A stretch of DNA of 64,000 nucleotides from Paraescarpia echinospica (GCA_020002185.1 CM034533.1:48024346-48088345); one strand, 5' to 3'. Numbered from the stretch's first letter, positions 1 to 11,894 are shown. Notes: a model not told the origin generated them from the sequence alone. Made by a program: numbers and translations.

Positions 1-374
1 TCTTACCAATTAAGTTACGCAGAATTGTATGTTTACGTGTACATTTGTCGGCAGCGATTTCAAATGTTAGTTTTGACCATCGCGGACATTCATATATCGG
101 ACATTTTTTAAGATGGCGCCCATCGGAGCTTCGTATTCCCGTATCTTCAGAATCACACAGAACCATAAAAGGTAATGTCAAAATAGAAGTAATCACGTGC
201 GGTGATTTCAGATGGGTTATTGTCTACCTTCGATGACATTCATATCCATAATTTTCACCACAGCCTAAATGTGGCCGATATATCTTCTCCAAAATTGTCT
301 TTCAAAATTAGATATACCTCATAAATACACACAAAGGGTTTCCAAACGGTTCACACATCCTGCTGACTTACAGT

Positions 375-995
375 TCATTTGCACAGCATTGTGTTTCGCA
401 GGTGTGCTTGTAAACACGGACGCTGTCCCCGACAACCTATCGTGCAGCCACACTTGAGGACAGCATGGCAAGCCTTGTATGCAGGTGGCAGTGTCATCCA
501 CTGCACCTCCAACTCAAGCACGTCCCCCTTCGAGTCCTGCCGAAATCTGAACTGGACAGGTGCAGTGCATTCAGTCGGGGCTAGCCCCACATGTGGTCAG
601 CCTAGAAACAGGTTCTGTTGAGGACACCCTGCCTTGATGGAAACTTCTCGATTTTTCTTCTTTTTGTTTTTGAAGAAGACCTGTCTGGCGCAATTCACGT
701 CATCCTTAGACCTGCCCGGTCATATAGTATAAAACATACCTCTCGATGGTTGGTAGAACATCTCATAGGATACTAACTGAAGAAGTGCTTGCAAAAGAGC
801 ACACAGCGCAGGCATTATACTACTGAAAGCATTGCATGATGCCCAAACCGTGCGATTGCCTCTTCTGGTGAAACATAGTGAGGTCTCACATCCTGTCAGT
901 GCATGAAAGACACACAGTGGCTTGCCTATGTCGACACCAATCTCGTGTGTGATACAATCATTGTGGGGCACTAATTCTTCCAGATAGTGGCCCAA
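375..995 (-). pseudogene. Remnant of a transposon-linked ORF family (FHAxTGC / CGC-CXC type)
   Basis: Minus-strand frames 995-720 and 590-375. The first has VFHALTGCETSLCFTRRGNRT, which I recall as a block (FHAFTGCDT, then RGK) from a multicopy invertebrate ORF of unknown function. The second has VQWMTLPPAYKACH then LKCGCTIGCRGQ, the Cys-rich end of the same family. A frameshift and stops separate them. A second remnant lies at 60880-61390. Family identity rests on memory of motif order. Confidence 0.55.
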
Positions 996-1139
996 TACAG
1001 TGTTTTGTACCGAGTCTCATGTTGCCGAAGTTTGACAGTGAGTGACGGGATAGATGAAAGTTTTGTCATGCTGGAAGAAATCGTCATGATCAGCGTCGCG
1101 TACTTGGCAGGCGATATACAACGTTGCAAACAAGTTGCG

Positions 1140-3260
1140 GTCATGTTTCAACGACAACATGTGTATGAGGAAGAAGGTCAAAAGTAACACATGTGAAATC
1201 GTCGCGTCCAAAAACCTTTATTTCAACATCGACTTTACACCTCTAAGTCAGGGGTTCCCAGATTGGGAAACGCGTACCCCCCGCCCAACTTGAACGAAAT
1301 CTTTTCCCGCTCTAACCCAAAGATCAACTCAGGCAGGTTTAAAACAGTTATTGAATTCTCGGACAAAGGACGAGCATTAATCGAGAATGACAAAGAAACT
1401 GGGAAAGGAAACGTGAATCAAATGTTGGTGGAGGTAATCCGCGCATTTCTCTCGCATCCAAGTGCGTCTGGCGTGATATTGCTCTAACATTTGCGCAACG
1501 TAGAGGATCAATCTCGACCAGACAGCGTGCCGAAGGATGTGTTGGAGTTCATGAACGACTCCACCGCTTGTGACGTAACGCGTTCGACGGCAAGTTCTGG
1601 TTGAAAATAAAATTGTTTCGTATCCGACTGAGGCTGATATGCCCGTGACGCCATTGTTGAAGTGTCCCTCCAGCTATCTCTGAGCCAGGATTCTCGGGTT
1701 CTTGTGTGTGACGTCCACAATGATCTCCACTTCTGCCTGTCCACCATTTTAACCGGATTGAGGGTGTTGCTATGACCAGGCAAAATCATCACTCGTTTTG
1801 GAATAATTGCCAAACCATCCTTTATTCTTGGTAACGTTTTGTTTGCACTTAATATAAAATGATTTGTTTTCTTTGAGCTGGGTGAAGAATGTTGTCTTAA
1901 CTGTACAATTATACTGGCGGGATGCACGCATTGGTAGTTAACAGTCGTGATAACTGTTTTCAAAATTTTAGAAAACATACAGATTCGTTACATAAACACC
2001 ATAACGTTCAAAATTACGAAGATCGGAGAGAATCGTGGAGTTTACGTCCATCGATAGGCTTTAGTCATGATAGTGTAGACGTGTCAAATAATAATCGCAT
2101 TGCTATGCTGTTGGCAAGAGGGTAAGCATTACTGTCTCAGCGTATATTTCATGATGCAGCGTTTTTACCCCGAAGTATTTGCTGCACAGCGCGTGGTTCG
2201 TGCGATTGTTACGTTACATGTTACGTATTACGTGCACATTACGTTTTACGTTCCGAACAACTGATTGACCACCTAAAAGGTGAGAATCGTGACATGTGTG
2301 GTGTGGGGTATTTTGAAAATATATATGTCTTACGTCCTGCTCTAGGTGTCGTACATTAATCCTAGAAAGTTCGGCGCTCAGGATTTAAGCCATCTAGAAG
2401 GAAAACGTTAACCTACCAGCATACATACATACGCACATATTATATATATACACAAGCGCGCGCCCGCGCGCAAACTCGATAATAAGTAGATTTACGATGA
2501 CGGGGGTACCCTGCCGATTGTCGTAGGCCTCAGGGGGTTCGCGGGGAGAAAAGATATGGAACCGCTGCTCTAAGTGAAATCGTTCTTAAGATATGGGGAT
2601 AGTTTGCATTCACGTGTGTTACTTCAAAAATTGCAAATGTCGCGACGCGGTTGGCGAAGGTCAAAAGCAATATATTTGAAATCGTCGCCCGTGGAAAACT
2701 ATATTTTGACATCTAATCTGTGGTTCTATCTTTCAAAATGGCGGATTTGTGAATGTCGGCGAAGGTCAAAAGTACATTTAAAATCGTCACATCTGAAAAA
2801 CCTATAATATTTTGACATCAACGTTGAATCTCTATGTTGCATTGTTCTTATGATAAAGGAAAATCGTGTTTGATGGGCGCCATCTTTTAAAATTACTGAT
2901 ATATTAATGTCGCCGAAGGTGAAATATAAAATAAAAGATATTTTTTTAATTGCTGCCCACACATCTACACACAGACATACATATTGCGGCTACATGTGAT
3001 GTAATTGATGGAGACATTTTACTGACGCCGCCACCGTATATAAAATAACCACGAACTGAGCTGTCTCGCCCAAGACTGTTCTTGCTGCTGGAGGAAATTT
3101 GACGCATTATGCTCCAGCGGGAGCGAAGAGGATGGGTAAGGAAAGGTATCTTTACAAATGACGGGAAGGAATGGCGAACAATTTCAAAAGTAACATAGTT
3201 GAACTACTGCCTACATGACAGCTAAATTTTGACCCCAAACGTACGGTCACAGTGTCGCAG
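1140..3260. repeat. Degenerate dispersed repeat block
   Basis: A unit with the word GCGAAGGTCAAAAGTA, then ATTTGAAATCGTCGC, GGAAAACCTATATTTTGACATC and AAAATGGCGG recurs at about 1160, 2650, 2757, 2910 (eroded) and 3180. No protein is recognised. The frame at 1508-1978 (minus) has no known domain. Similar GGCGGCCATCTTG words occur near 62520 and 62770. Confidence 0.6.
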
Positions 3261-4540
3261 TTATTAAAATATGAGGATACTGGAGTTGTCTGCTATTTTT
3301 AAATGGCCGCCATTTCTGAAAGCAACCAAATCTGGAGTGCCTCCAATCATCAACATGATTCCTATGGTATGTAGAAGAGAGCCAAGTGTAATGCTTTCAT
3401 AAATATCTGCACAATTCCGTAATTTGTGTTCACCTCTCCGCTGCACAAAGTTGCAGATTTCTTTACTTCCTGCTTCTTTACTTCTTATTAGCAATGCTTC
3501 AATAGAAGCGAGTATCTATCCTGACCAAAATATGATTAACATTTACAGTGATCTTAAATAAATTAAGAGAAGCATGGTTATTCCTGTGACAACAATCACA
3601 ACATAGCTAATTATTGAGCATCTCACGTAATTTAAGTTATAGCAAACCACGTACAAAGATATATTTTGTTGTACCGATGCACATGAATTCTGATGTTTGT
3701 ATTGATTGCTAACACCTAATGAATGTGGCCCACTCCTGTGTGTGACGTCACTGCACATCAGGACTACGCTGTCGCCATCTAGCTGCAGGTTTCTGTCCAA
3801 TATTGCAGATAGCAATTGGAATGTCCTAGGAAAAAAGTCAATTGACTGCGAAATAAATAAAAGAACATTACCCATTTTAACCATTCAGTCTAACTAACTT
3901 CGTCACTCATTTAGTTGAATGGATATTACATGCCCATGTGTACCTCGCAGTTTAAATACACTGTACCTCATTTGAAAGGTGATTCTTCTTGGACCAGTCT
4001 CCATGTGTTTCGAAGATAACATATTTGTCACCAATATCTCCTATCTCATCATTTATATTACATTCCAGCACTATGTTGCTTTTTAATTCAAGTTATTTTA
4101 AACCATCTGCTAGACAATATATACTGTTTTGATATGTGGACATCTTCCAGAAACTACCAACCAACCTCTGTAACTATAATAAGGGAAAGAAGGGCGTGGT
4201 TTTGTTTCAAGCTCATCACTCGACCACACCGGCTTTTTCCTTCTGCAAACACAATACAATGTAGATGTTATCAATGTGCAAAATAACGTCACTGCATGCA
4301 TAACAAGAACAGTACATGTCGTCATAACCATGTCAGGAGTATAGTTTGAAAACTTTAGATAGCCTTTTATGCCGTAAGTGGATACAACGCTCTTGACCTA
4401 TGTTTAATAAACTGCCTGATCTAGTACTGACCATAATAGAGATTTACACAGCGCAGATAGTATTCACGGTTTTGGGGCAGTTCGTGTCTTTTTACGAGAT
4501 TTGTACTTCGTCGGTTTATATTAGTAAGTACTTTACTCAA
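3261..4540. other. No feature seen
   Basis: AT-rich DNA left of the large inverted repeat. No coding or structured element was recognised. Confidence 0.45.
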
Positions 4541-4848
4541 AACAAATTGTCTAACAGTTTATTTGCAGAACATTGACAGAATACGTGTTAGAGATTTACC
4601 ACATAAATATCTTACGGAAGAATTTAGTCAATATTTTGTTAAAACGGCAAAAAACGATTGGACGCACGTTTTTTGGCCCCATCATTATAAATGATAATCA
4701 TGCGCAGGTTGCGTTTTTGCGTACTCTCTTTATGTAAACACAAAGAACTGTAAATTGCCACGCAGGTATTATATAACACTGCTAATAATGTATTCTAGAA
4801 TATATTATATAGCTGCGATTAGTATGATTCCGTGTTCTTGAGTTAATC

Positions 4849-6980
4849 TTACTGGAATAATACACTGAAGAATAAGACAGCAACAGAATGCTGGAATATC
4901 TTAAAGAATGAAATAGAGTGCATCGTAGATAAATTTGTTCCCTTCAAAAAACAAGGGAAACGAACCAGAAAGAAATACTTATCGAAAGAAGCCATTAGAA
5001 AAATTAAGTATAAACAAATGATGTGGAAGTCATATAGACGTACTGGCAATGACGAAGACTACAACATTTATAAAGAAGCACTAAACCAAGCTACAGCTGA
5101 AATTAGAAATTCAAAGAGAAGCTATGAACATAAATTAGCTTGTAATATAAAACATGACAACAAGAGTTTTTATGCGTATGTTCGAAGCAAACAGAAAGTT
5201 CAGGATAAGGTCGGTCCTCTAGAAGATAGTGCCGGAAATATAATATCAGAAGGATTCTTAATGGCTGAAGACCTAAATGAGTATTTTAGTTCAGTGTTTA
5301 CCAGAGAAGACACTAGTTCACTGCCAGTACCAGAGGCTAAGTTCAAGGGGGCAGAATCAGACTATTTAAGACAGTTAATTGTAACCCCAGAAATGGTAGC
5401 TAAGAAAATTAGGGCTATGAAGGATAATAAATCACCTGGAGTGGATGGTATTCCACCCAAACTACTATTGGAAATTGTAGAACAAATTAGCATACCGCTT
5501 GCAACAGTTTTCAACTTGTCATTAGAAGAGGGAGTGGTTCCTTTAGAATGGAAAGAAGCAAACATTATACCGTTATTCAAAAAAGGTTCGAGAAACAAGT
5601 CAGAGAACTATAGACCAGTGAGTTTAACATCAGTGATTTGTAAATTATTAGAAAGACTAATTAAAGATCACAGGATTTCTTGTTAACATAACTTAATAAA
5701 CCCATCCCAAACACAGGCTCTAAAAAGCGAGGTCATGCTTTAAACAATAAGGTTTTTGAAGATATCAAGGTAGGGTGATATGATCACCAGCAGATACTCA
5801 TTCACTTAGATTTTCAAAAAGCTTTCGACAAAGTGCCACATCAGAGATTACTGCTTAAACTAAAAGCCCATGACATAGGAAATGGTATAATTAACTGGAT
5901 AGAAAAATGGCTGATTGACAGAAGACAACGGGTAGTTGTTGATGGGGAGGCTTCAAACTGGAAATAAGTTTTGAGTGGGGTTCCACAGGGATCAGTACTG
6001 GGACCTATATTATTCTTAATATATATAAACGATTTGACGATGATATAGCTAGCAAGGTGTTGAAATTTGCAGATGATACAAAAGTGTTTAGAAGGATTGA
6101 AATTGATGGTGATAGACAGCATTTACAAGACGATCTTGACAGGTTGATCAAATGGTCTGAAAAGTGGCAAATGTTGTTCAATTTTGGGAAATGTAAATGC
6201 CTCCACACAGGATATGGGAACGAATATGTAGAATATACAATGGGGGGAACTGTACTAAGTACTACTGTAAAAGAAAAAGACTTGGGGCTGACAATTAGTG
6301 CTGACATGAAGGTTTCAGAGCAGTGTGGAATTGCAGCTTCAAAGGGAAATCAAATCCTTGGATTGATTAGGCGAAATATAGCATATAAAGAAAAGAACTA
6401 ATAATACCGCTGTACAAAACAATAGTTAGGCCTCATTTAGAATATTGTATACAAGCGTGGAGGCCATACCGCAAGAAGGACATAGATATGCTAGAAAGAG
6501 TGCATAGGAGAGCGAGTAAAATGATACCAAAACTGAGGATCTTAGTTATGAAAAACGCCTAAAAGAATGTGGTTTAACAACACTAGAGACCAGGAGATTG
6601 AGAGGAGATCAGATAGAAGTGTTTAAAATATTGAATGGTTATGAAAATATTGATAGAAATATGTTTTTTTCAGTTAAGAAAGATAGAAAGACTAGAGGAC
6701 ATGAAGTTACATTAGTAAAGGAGCAGTGTAGATTAGACGTGAGAAAGTTCTCATTTTCACAAAGGACTGTGAATGAATGGAACAGATTATCTGATGATTG
6801 TGTGGGTGCTAGTAGTGTGAATATGTTTAAAAATAAAATCGACACATACCTCAGAAGGGCTGGATATATGTAGATAAAAGGGTTGGACTCTAGATAAGCC
6901 AAAGGGCTTCCTTGTCCACCTGCCATCTAGAGTTAATTCTCTGGATGGCAATCTTGTTAAATATTGTTAAATCTTGTTAA
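4849..6980 (+). mobile_element. CR1-like LINE copy A1, 5'-truncated
   Basis: Starts in the linker before RT (CTGGAATAATACACTGAAGA) and ends with the 3' hairpin (6921-6950) and three tail units ATCTTGTTAA. It splits the left inverted-repeat arm. GTTAATC flanks both ends and may be the target duplication, though the tail itself ends GTTAA. RT pieces lie at 5018-5686, 6057-6401 and 6598-6873 with frameshifts between. Confidence 0.85.
5018..6873 (+). pseudogene. CR1-like RT of copy A1, broken
   Basis: 5018-5686 encodes linker and fingers (SPGVDGIPPKLL, ENYRPVSLTSV), followed by a damaged stretch to 5800. GVPQGS and LIYINDL codons follow a TAA at about 5965. 6057-6401 has FADDTKVF and the thumb. 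6598-6873 is the C-terminal end. Stops and frameshifts rule out activity. Confidence 0.8.
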
Positions 6981-6989
6981 TCGTCTTCG

Positions 6990-7225
6990 ACACTCGAACA
7001 GTCCTGCTAGACCATGACACGTTCGCCTGCAACCTCGTCCACAGGCAAATATGGTTCACGCCTGCGTGTTTTACTTTTTTTTACAGGACTACCACCACGA
7101 CAACGTTCCTCAGCTATTTAACTTTCTAAAACCTCCTCAATTTTGAATGATAGTTCCCAACTTGATTCAGAATCATCAGATTCGTGAGGATCGATGTCGT
7201 CCAAACATCCATGTTTATTGATATA
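6990..7225 (-). pseudogene. P2X7-like first exon, left copy (minus)
   Basis: On the minus strand, frame-corrected, it reads DIDPHESDDSESSWELSFKI, then a stop, then KSKTRRREPYLP. It mirrors the right copy at 8301-8573. It is interrupted by at least one stop and frameshifted near the ATG. Confidence 0.5.
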
Positions 7226-7483
7226 GTTCTCTTCGAAAAAGTTCTCCCGCTGACGTCACAACATGGCGCGACCGGTTCAGGAGAACCAGGCGAAGTCGCT
7301 GCGTATCGTCACATTTAGTCTCAACTATTACGGATGTGTGTGTGTGTAAAGTCATGGATTGTACTATTGTGAAAGTGTCTTATTTGGCTAAAAGTTGTTT
7401 ACAAAAAACAAAAAGAACTTGTAACAATCGTATCATAGGCACTTTAAGTGAATAGTTCTTAAAAGGAATAAAAACCCTATTGC

Positions 7484-8014
7484 TTGAATTCATATTATAA
7501 GTATTACATTTGCCTTTACATTTACATTTCCACTAAGACAATAATTTTAGCAGAATTCAATAAATTAATAATTCCACAATTTACGGAGTGCAACTGGTCT
7601 TCTTCGAATATGCATATTTTGGCGCGCTTTTCGGTATGCCTAGATGTGACGTCAGAGGCGCGAATGTCGCGCAACATGCCAGCACCTTCAATACATCCAG
7701 AGCGTGTTTACAACGACATATATTGGGTCGAACCAAGCGTCAGAATTAGTTATTGTGCGGTATTCCTATGTAATACAAACACTAGTCATAATAGTGGAAC
7801 AAGCATTTATTTTATGGTTCCACACGAATCCAACTTTGTTGAAAATATAAAGAGAGAATCTCCAGCCAACATGACAACATTCGACATCAAGACAAGCCGA
7901 CGGCGAAAACCTACGCTGATTCAGGTCATTTTGAGAAAACACACACACACACGCACATGCACACGCACACACACGAAACTATTATATCCAACTGCAGAAA
8001 GCAACGTTACTTGA
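7484..8014 (+). pseudogene. THAP-like ORF, plus copy
   Basis: Open frame of 176 residues in the loop of the large inverted repeat. The part YCAVFLCNTNTSHNSGTSIY resembles the start of a THAP zinc finger (C-x4-C, then an aromatic). The C-terminal third is an (ACAC)n artefact (THTRTCTRTH). A related copy lies inverted at 9885-10171. Downstream THAP residues are not clear. Confidence 0.4.
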
Positions 8015-8293
8015 TATAATAACATTATATGAAGGAAGAGTTGTACAGTTTAGCATAACCTTAAAGTGCCTATGACAACATTTTTACAAGTTCTATTTGT
8101 TTTGTAATAAGCATCTATTAGCCAAATAAGATACTTTCACAATAGTACAAACCACGACTTTGCACACACATTTGTAATAGTTGAGACTAAATGTTATGAT
8201 ACGCAGCGACGTCGCTTGGTTCTTCTGAACCAGCCGCGCCGTGTTGTGACGTCAGCGGGGGAATTTTTTCAAGGAGAGCTATATTAATAAACA

Positions 8294-8573
8294 TGGCCGA
8301 GTGCAGTCAGGAAGACATCGACCCATCGACCTTCGCGAATCTGATGATTCTGATTCAAGTCTGGAGTTGTCACTTGAAATCGAGGATGTTGAGGAACATT
8401 GTCATGATGTTACTGTTAGTCCTGTAGGAAAAATAAAACCCTACAGGTATGAACCGTATTTGCCTTTAGACGACGATGTTAGCGAACGTGCTGGCAATGC
8501 CAACCAACAATGTTCTAGTCACACTCACAGACACAGAGTCGAAGACGATCGACTGCAGGACACAGAATGGTAA
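8294..8573 (+). pseudogene. P2X7-like (ballast-domain type) first exon, right copy
   Basis: Encodes ESDDSDSSLELSLEIEDVEE, then KIKPYRYEPYLPLDDD, ending RLQDTEW, at which a good donor ATG|GTAATA occurs. Acidic Ser-rich start, a PYxxEPY motif and RLxxTxW just before a splice site resemble the first exon of the P2X7 C-terminal-domain proteins that are multicopy in many invertebrates. The ATG at 8294 is out of frame with the conserved part, so a frameshift is present. The Cys-rich second exon was not found. Confidence 0.5.
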
Positions 8574-9248
8574 TAACCGCAACTATATAATATATTCTAG
8601 AATACATTATGCTAGCGGTGGTATATGATCTCTGCGATGTTGGCAATGCACAGTTCGTCGTGTATATATTAAGAAAGTTCGCAAATAAAAGAAGGCCGCG
8701 CTTGATCATCATTTATATTGGTGGGGGCACAAATCGTGCGTCCTATCGTTTTTGCCGTTTTAACAAAACCTAATCAAACTATTTCGTAAGATATCAGTGG
8801 TAAATCTATAATACCTATTTTGTCAAATTTCTGCAAATGAAGTGTTAGAAAATTTTCCGGTCGTGAGTATATGTAATCATGTATGTTCGAACGCACTTAC
8901 TCTACTAGACTAGTTGAGGGCACAAAATCGGCAACGTAACAGGATATGTCGTTTTCACAACAATCTGAATAAAGTTGTTGCCCAACAGGCAGATATTCTA
9001 AATCATTAACAGTTATTTCATAGATTAAGTTTAAACAAATGGTTATACAAATTATGTTGAGTGAATTGCGATAATCGAATGGCGAAAAAATCAGACGTTT
9101 CCGGCATGCCCATAACAAGGTCAATGCTTGTTTACTAGTATTGTGTCAATGTTTTATTCAAATACAGATTTCAGATTATAGGAACATGAACAACATTACT
9201 TACTAAACTTGATTTACAATTTTTTTCGGTTAACTATGTTTCCATCAA

Positions 9249-9325
9249 TCCCCTGTGGCCGAGTGGCTCAACTCACCTCGTTTTACTATCGACACGAGTG
9301 CGGGAGATCCTGGTTCAAGCCTAAC
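9249..9325 (+). repeat. tRNA-like (pol III box A/B) fragment, possible SINE
   Basis: GTGGCCGAGTGG matches a box A and GGTTCAAGCC, about 50 bases on, matches a box B. Acceptor and T stems do not pair, so it is not a working tRNA. It may be a tRNA-derived SINE head. Confidence 0.4.
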
Positions 9326-9483
9326 AGCAAACTTTTTAAGGTGTATTTTTGTTTATCGTTTCGCAAAGTTATATTAACCATGCAATTTTTACGACATGGT
9401 GCACTGTTTATAATTAAATATATCGAATGTTCTGTAGTAATTATTTATTCGCGACAAATATAAAATACTATATTATTGGGAAT

Positions 9484-9796
9484 GTACAATTTCCGCTTAA
9501 TTTTTCCACACAAACCACATTTTGTCTTCACATATATAATGATGATAAACTACTATACAATTGCATTATAAAAGAATTAATCTTCCAATTAATCAGTGCA
9601 ATAAACACACATTACGGTACAATTCTTTCTTTGACGCTATTTTTCATTGGTAATGTGCGTTTATTGCGCTGATTAATTTTAATATTAATCCCTTTGCTAT
9701 ATACTGTAATGTATCATAATTACATATGTGAAGACAAACTGTGGTTTGTCAGGATAAATGAAAATAAAAAACATACAAGGTCAGCGGAAATTGTAC
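9484..9796. mobile_element. Foldback element (MITE-like), 313 bp
   Basis: GTACAATTTCCGCT at 9484 pairs with AGCGGAAATTGTAC ending 9796. Inside, CACATTTTGTCTTCACATAT pairs with ATATGTGAAGACAAACTGTG, and AATTAATCAGTGCAATAAAC pairs with GTTTATTGCGCTGATTAATT. The whole unit is one long hairpin centred near 9638 with no ORF. Confidence 0.75.
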
Positions 9797-9884
9797 AATC
9801 GCGGTAATATCATTTCGTTTTCGTGTGTGAGTGTTTTTAATGATGTAGATTAGTTTTCCTGGGACACCATCGAAACAATTTTTC

Positions 9885-10185
9885 TCAAAATGAGCTGACA
9901 CGGCGAAGGTTTTCACCGTCGGTTTGCCTTGTTGACGGATGTTGTCATGTTGACTGAAGGTTCTCTCGCTTTATTTTTCGACAAAGTTGGATTCGTGTGG
10001 AACCATAAAATAAATGCTTGTTCCACTATTAAGACTAGTGTTTGTATTACATCGGAATACCGCACAATAACTCATTCTGACGCTTGCTTCGACCCAATAT
10101 CTGTCGTTGTAAACATGCTCTAAATGTATTGAAAATGCTGGCATGTTGCCCGACATTCGCGCTTCTGACATCGCAATACCACGTG
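9885..10185 (-). pseudogene. THAP-like ORF, minus copy
   Basis: Minus frame 10171-9971 has SYCAVFRCNTNTSLNSGTSI and NFVEK then stop. A one-base shift continues with KIKRE and NKANRR. Nearly parallel to the plus copy, with a frameshift. Likely a dead transposon gene. Confidence 0.4.
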
Positions 10186-10387
10186 ACCGCCTAGCTCATT
10201 AACTATCGACTTTCCGCGGGAATCGCGGTACAGATGAGTTTAAAATCTGATTTAAACTGTCAATATATTTTTCTGTATTTTACAGATCACCACATGTTGT
10301 ATACAATGTTATACTTTGTGTACACATGGAAAATGGAATTTAGCTGGTGCCTTGTGTTTAGTTCCTTTAACTCGAGTTATTAACTGC

Positions 10388-10527
10388 ACACACTGCGCTG
10401 TAGTACTTACTCAATCGAGTGTACATGACGGCACACTGCATGGAGAGAGTACTTAACTACACACGCAGCGCTGTAGTACTTACTCAAAGCGAGTATACAT
10501 GACGACACACAGCATGGAGACGAGCAT
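10388..10527 (-). repeat. 73-bp tandem duplication across the stop codon
   Basis: The plus-strand words CGCTGTAGTACTTACTCAA and GTACATGACG...CATGGAGA occur at 10396 and again at 10469, an offset of 73. The second copy is the true end of the coding sequence (CVVMYTRFE and stop). The first lies in the 3' UTR and would read AVMYTRLSK, so the stop is not conserved in it. Confidence 0.8.
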
Positions 10528-11894
10528 GAAGAAAAAGCCGAACATGAGGCCGCCCGCTATAGTTGACACTATCCTCTCGCGGGTGTGCGCCATCACTGGC
10601 GCCAGCAACGTTTCAACGGGGGACTGCGTGCTGCTGGCCTCATCAGGTCGCTCAGTTGGTGCTGCACTGTCTGTTGCCGGGGCACCACGCCGCTCACTCG
10701 CGGCCTTGACATGTTCATTCGGCAGCTCCGTCAACGCGACAGGATGCAGCACCGAGGCATGACGAACAAACTGATCGTCATGCACTGGTGTTGCACCACC
10801 AGGCAGGGAAACTTGACCACCACTCTCAGGTATTTGAATATCAATCTCAGGTATTTGAACATTACTCTCTGGTATTTGAACATCATTCTCAGGTATCTGA
10901 ACATCATTATCAGGTATTTGAACATTATTCTCAGGTATTTTACTGCCACTTGGAGTAGCTTGGTTGTCACTTCCGAATGAGTGACTGCCATTGACAACTG
11001 CCTGACCTTCACCGCCAATAGTAGAACTGTCGCTCCACGGAGTCTCTTTAGTAAGTGTGTCACTGTAGTCATCGTCATCATCATCGTAGTAGTCTTCCTC
11101 ACCAGTTCTGGGACGATCTCCATCTTTAAATGATTCACCAATCTCTTCCTCGTCCGCAACTTCTTCCTCCATCGTTGGGCTGTCATCACGAGGTGGTTCT
11201 TCTCCGTGCCCACGTGTGTAGCTGCCACTTGTAGGTGACACTGGACTGTCATCTACTGCCAGAGGGTTGTCATCTACTCGCACTTGACTGCCGCCTACTG
11301 ATGCTTCACTGCCGCCTAGTTGTACTTGACTGCCATGTATTGATACGTGACTCTCATTCATTGGTACCTGACTGTCAACCTTTGGTGGCGGAGCGCTACT
11401 TGTTGATGTTTTACTGCCACCCTTTGGTATAGAGGAAACATTTACCAGCGCAGGAATTTCACCTTTCGATAAATTAATATCATATGTTGATCTCAGTCCG
11501 CTGCCTTCTGATACATCAACGTCATGTGTATTTGCTTGACTGTATTCTTTTGCTACATGAATATCATGTGTTGGTGCTTGACTGTTTTCTTTTGCTACAT
11601 GAATGTCATCTGTTGGTGCTTTAATGCTTTCTTTTGCTACATGGACGTCATGTGTTGGTGCTTGACCACTGTTGTTTGCTACATGAACATCATATGCTGG
11701 TGTTTGACTAGAGATGACCAGCGTCTGAGAAGCAGGTGTCCTTGTGTGACGAGTATTCAGGGACACACGTGTGGACAGCCGGACCTTGGTGACATCCTTG
11801 ATGCCAATGGCTGTCGTGACATGAGAATTGACTGTTGTTGATGTCACCGTGTCCTTGCTGCGGTAACCGCCGGCTGAAGTGTCTCCAGCAACAT
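10480..11894 (-). CDS. Terminal exon 20: acidic Ser/Thr-rich stalk, membrane helix, short tail, stop
   Basis: 1415 bp, acceptor TGTTTGTCAG, phase 1 entry (VAGDTSAGG), stop TAA at 10480-10482. About 471 residues without cysteine until the membrane segment. Segment 1 has about four repeats of APTHDVHVAKE type. Segment 2 has SQV/GGS repeats. An acidic patch follows, with a run of Asp after EEDYY. Then six 7-residue repeats like VQIPEND. The C-terminus holds one helix, GGLMFGFFFMLVSMLCVVMY, followed by TRFE. The array of EGF domains therefore faces outside (type I) and the cytoplasmic tail is almost absent, so signalling by the tail is unlikely. Repeats could vary in number between alleles. Confidence 0.85.

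Larger units (their letters stand above)
4545..8855. repeat. Large inverted repeat (about 780-800 bp arms), left arm split by a CR1 copy
   Basis: Left arm 4545-4848 plus 6981-7455, right arm 8052-8855, read in opposite directions. Matching landmarks: TTTGCAGAA...GATTTACCAC, GTTAAAACGGCAAAAA, TGTATTCTAGAATATATTAT, CATGTTTATT, TGACGTCACAACA, TTAGTCTCAACTATTAC and CATAGGCACTTTAAG. The central 600 bases hold a THAP-like ORF. Identity looks about 75-80 percent, so it is an old duplication, not an assembly mirror. Confidence 0.85.

Noticed and set aside
1508..1978. Minus-strand 156-residue gene
   Set aside because: No recognisable domain, no splice or neighbour support, and it lies in degenerate repeat DNA.
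9249..9325. Functional tRNA gene
   Set aside because: Box A and box B are present but acceptor and T stems do not pair.
10585..11252. Alternative frames with YLNI or YLRI repeats
   Set aside because: Out-of-frame reads of the stalk exon repeats; the 471-codon minus frame with the membrane helix is the real one.
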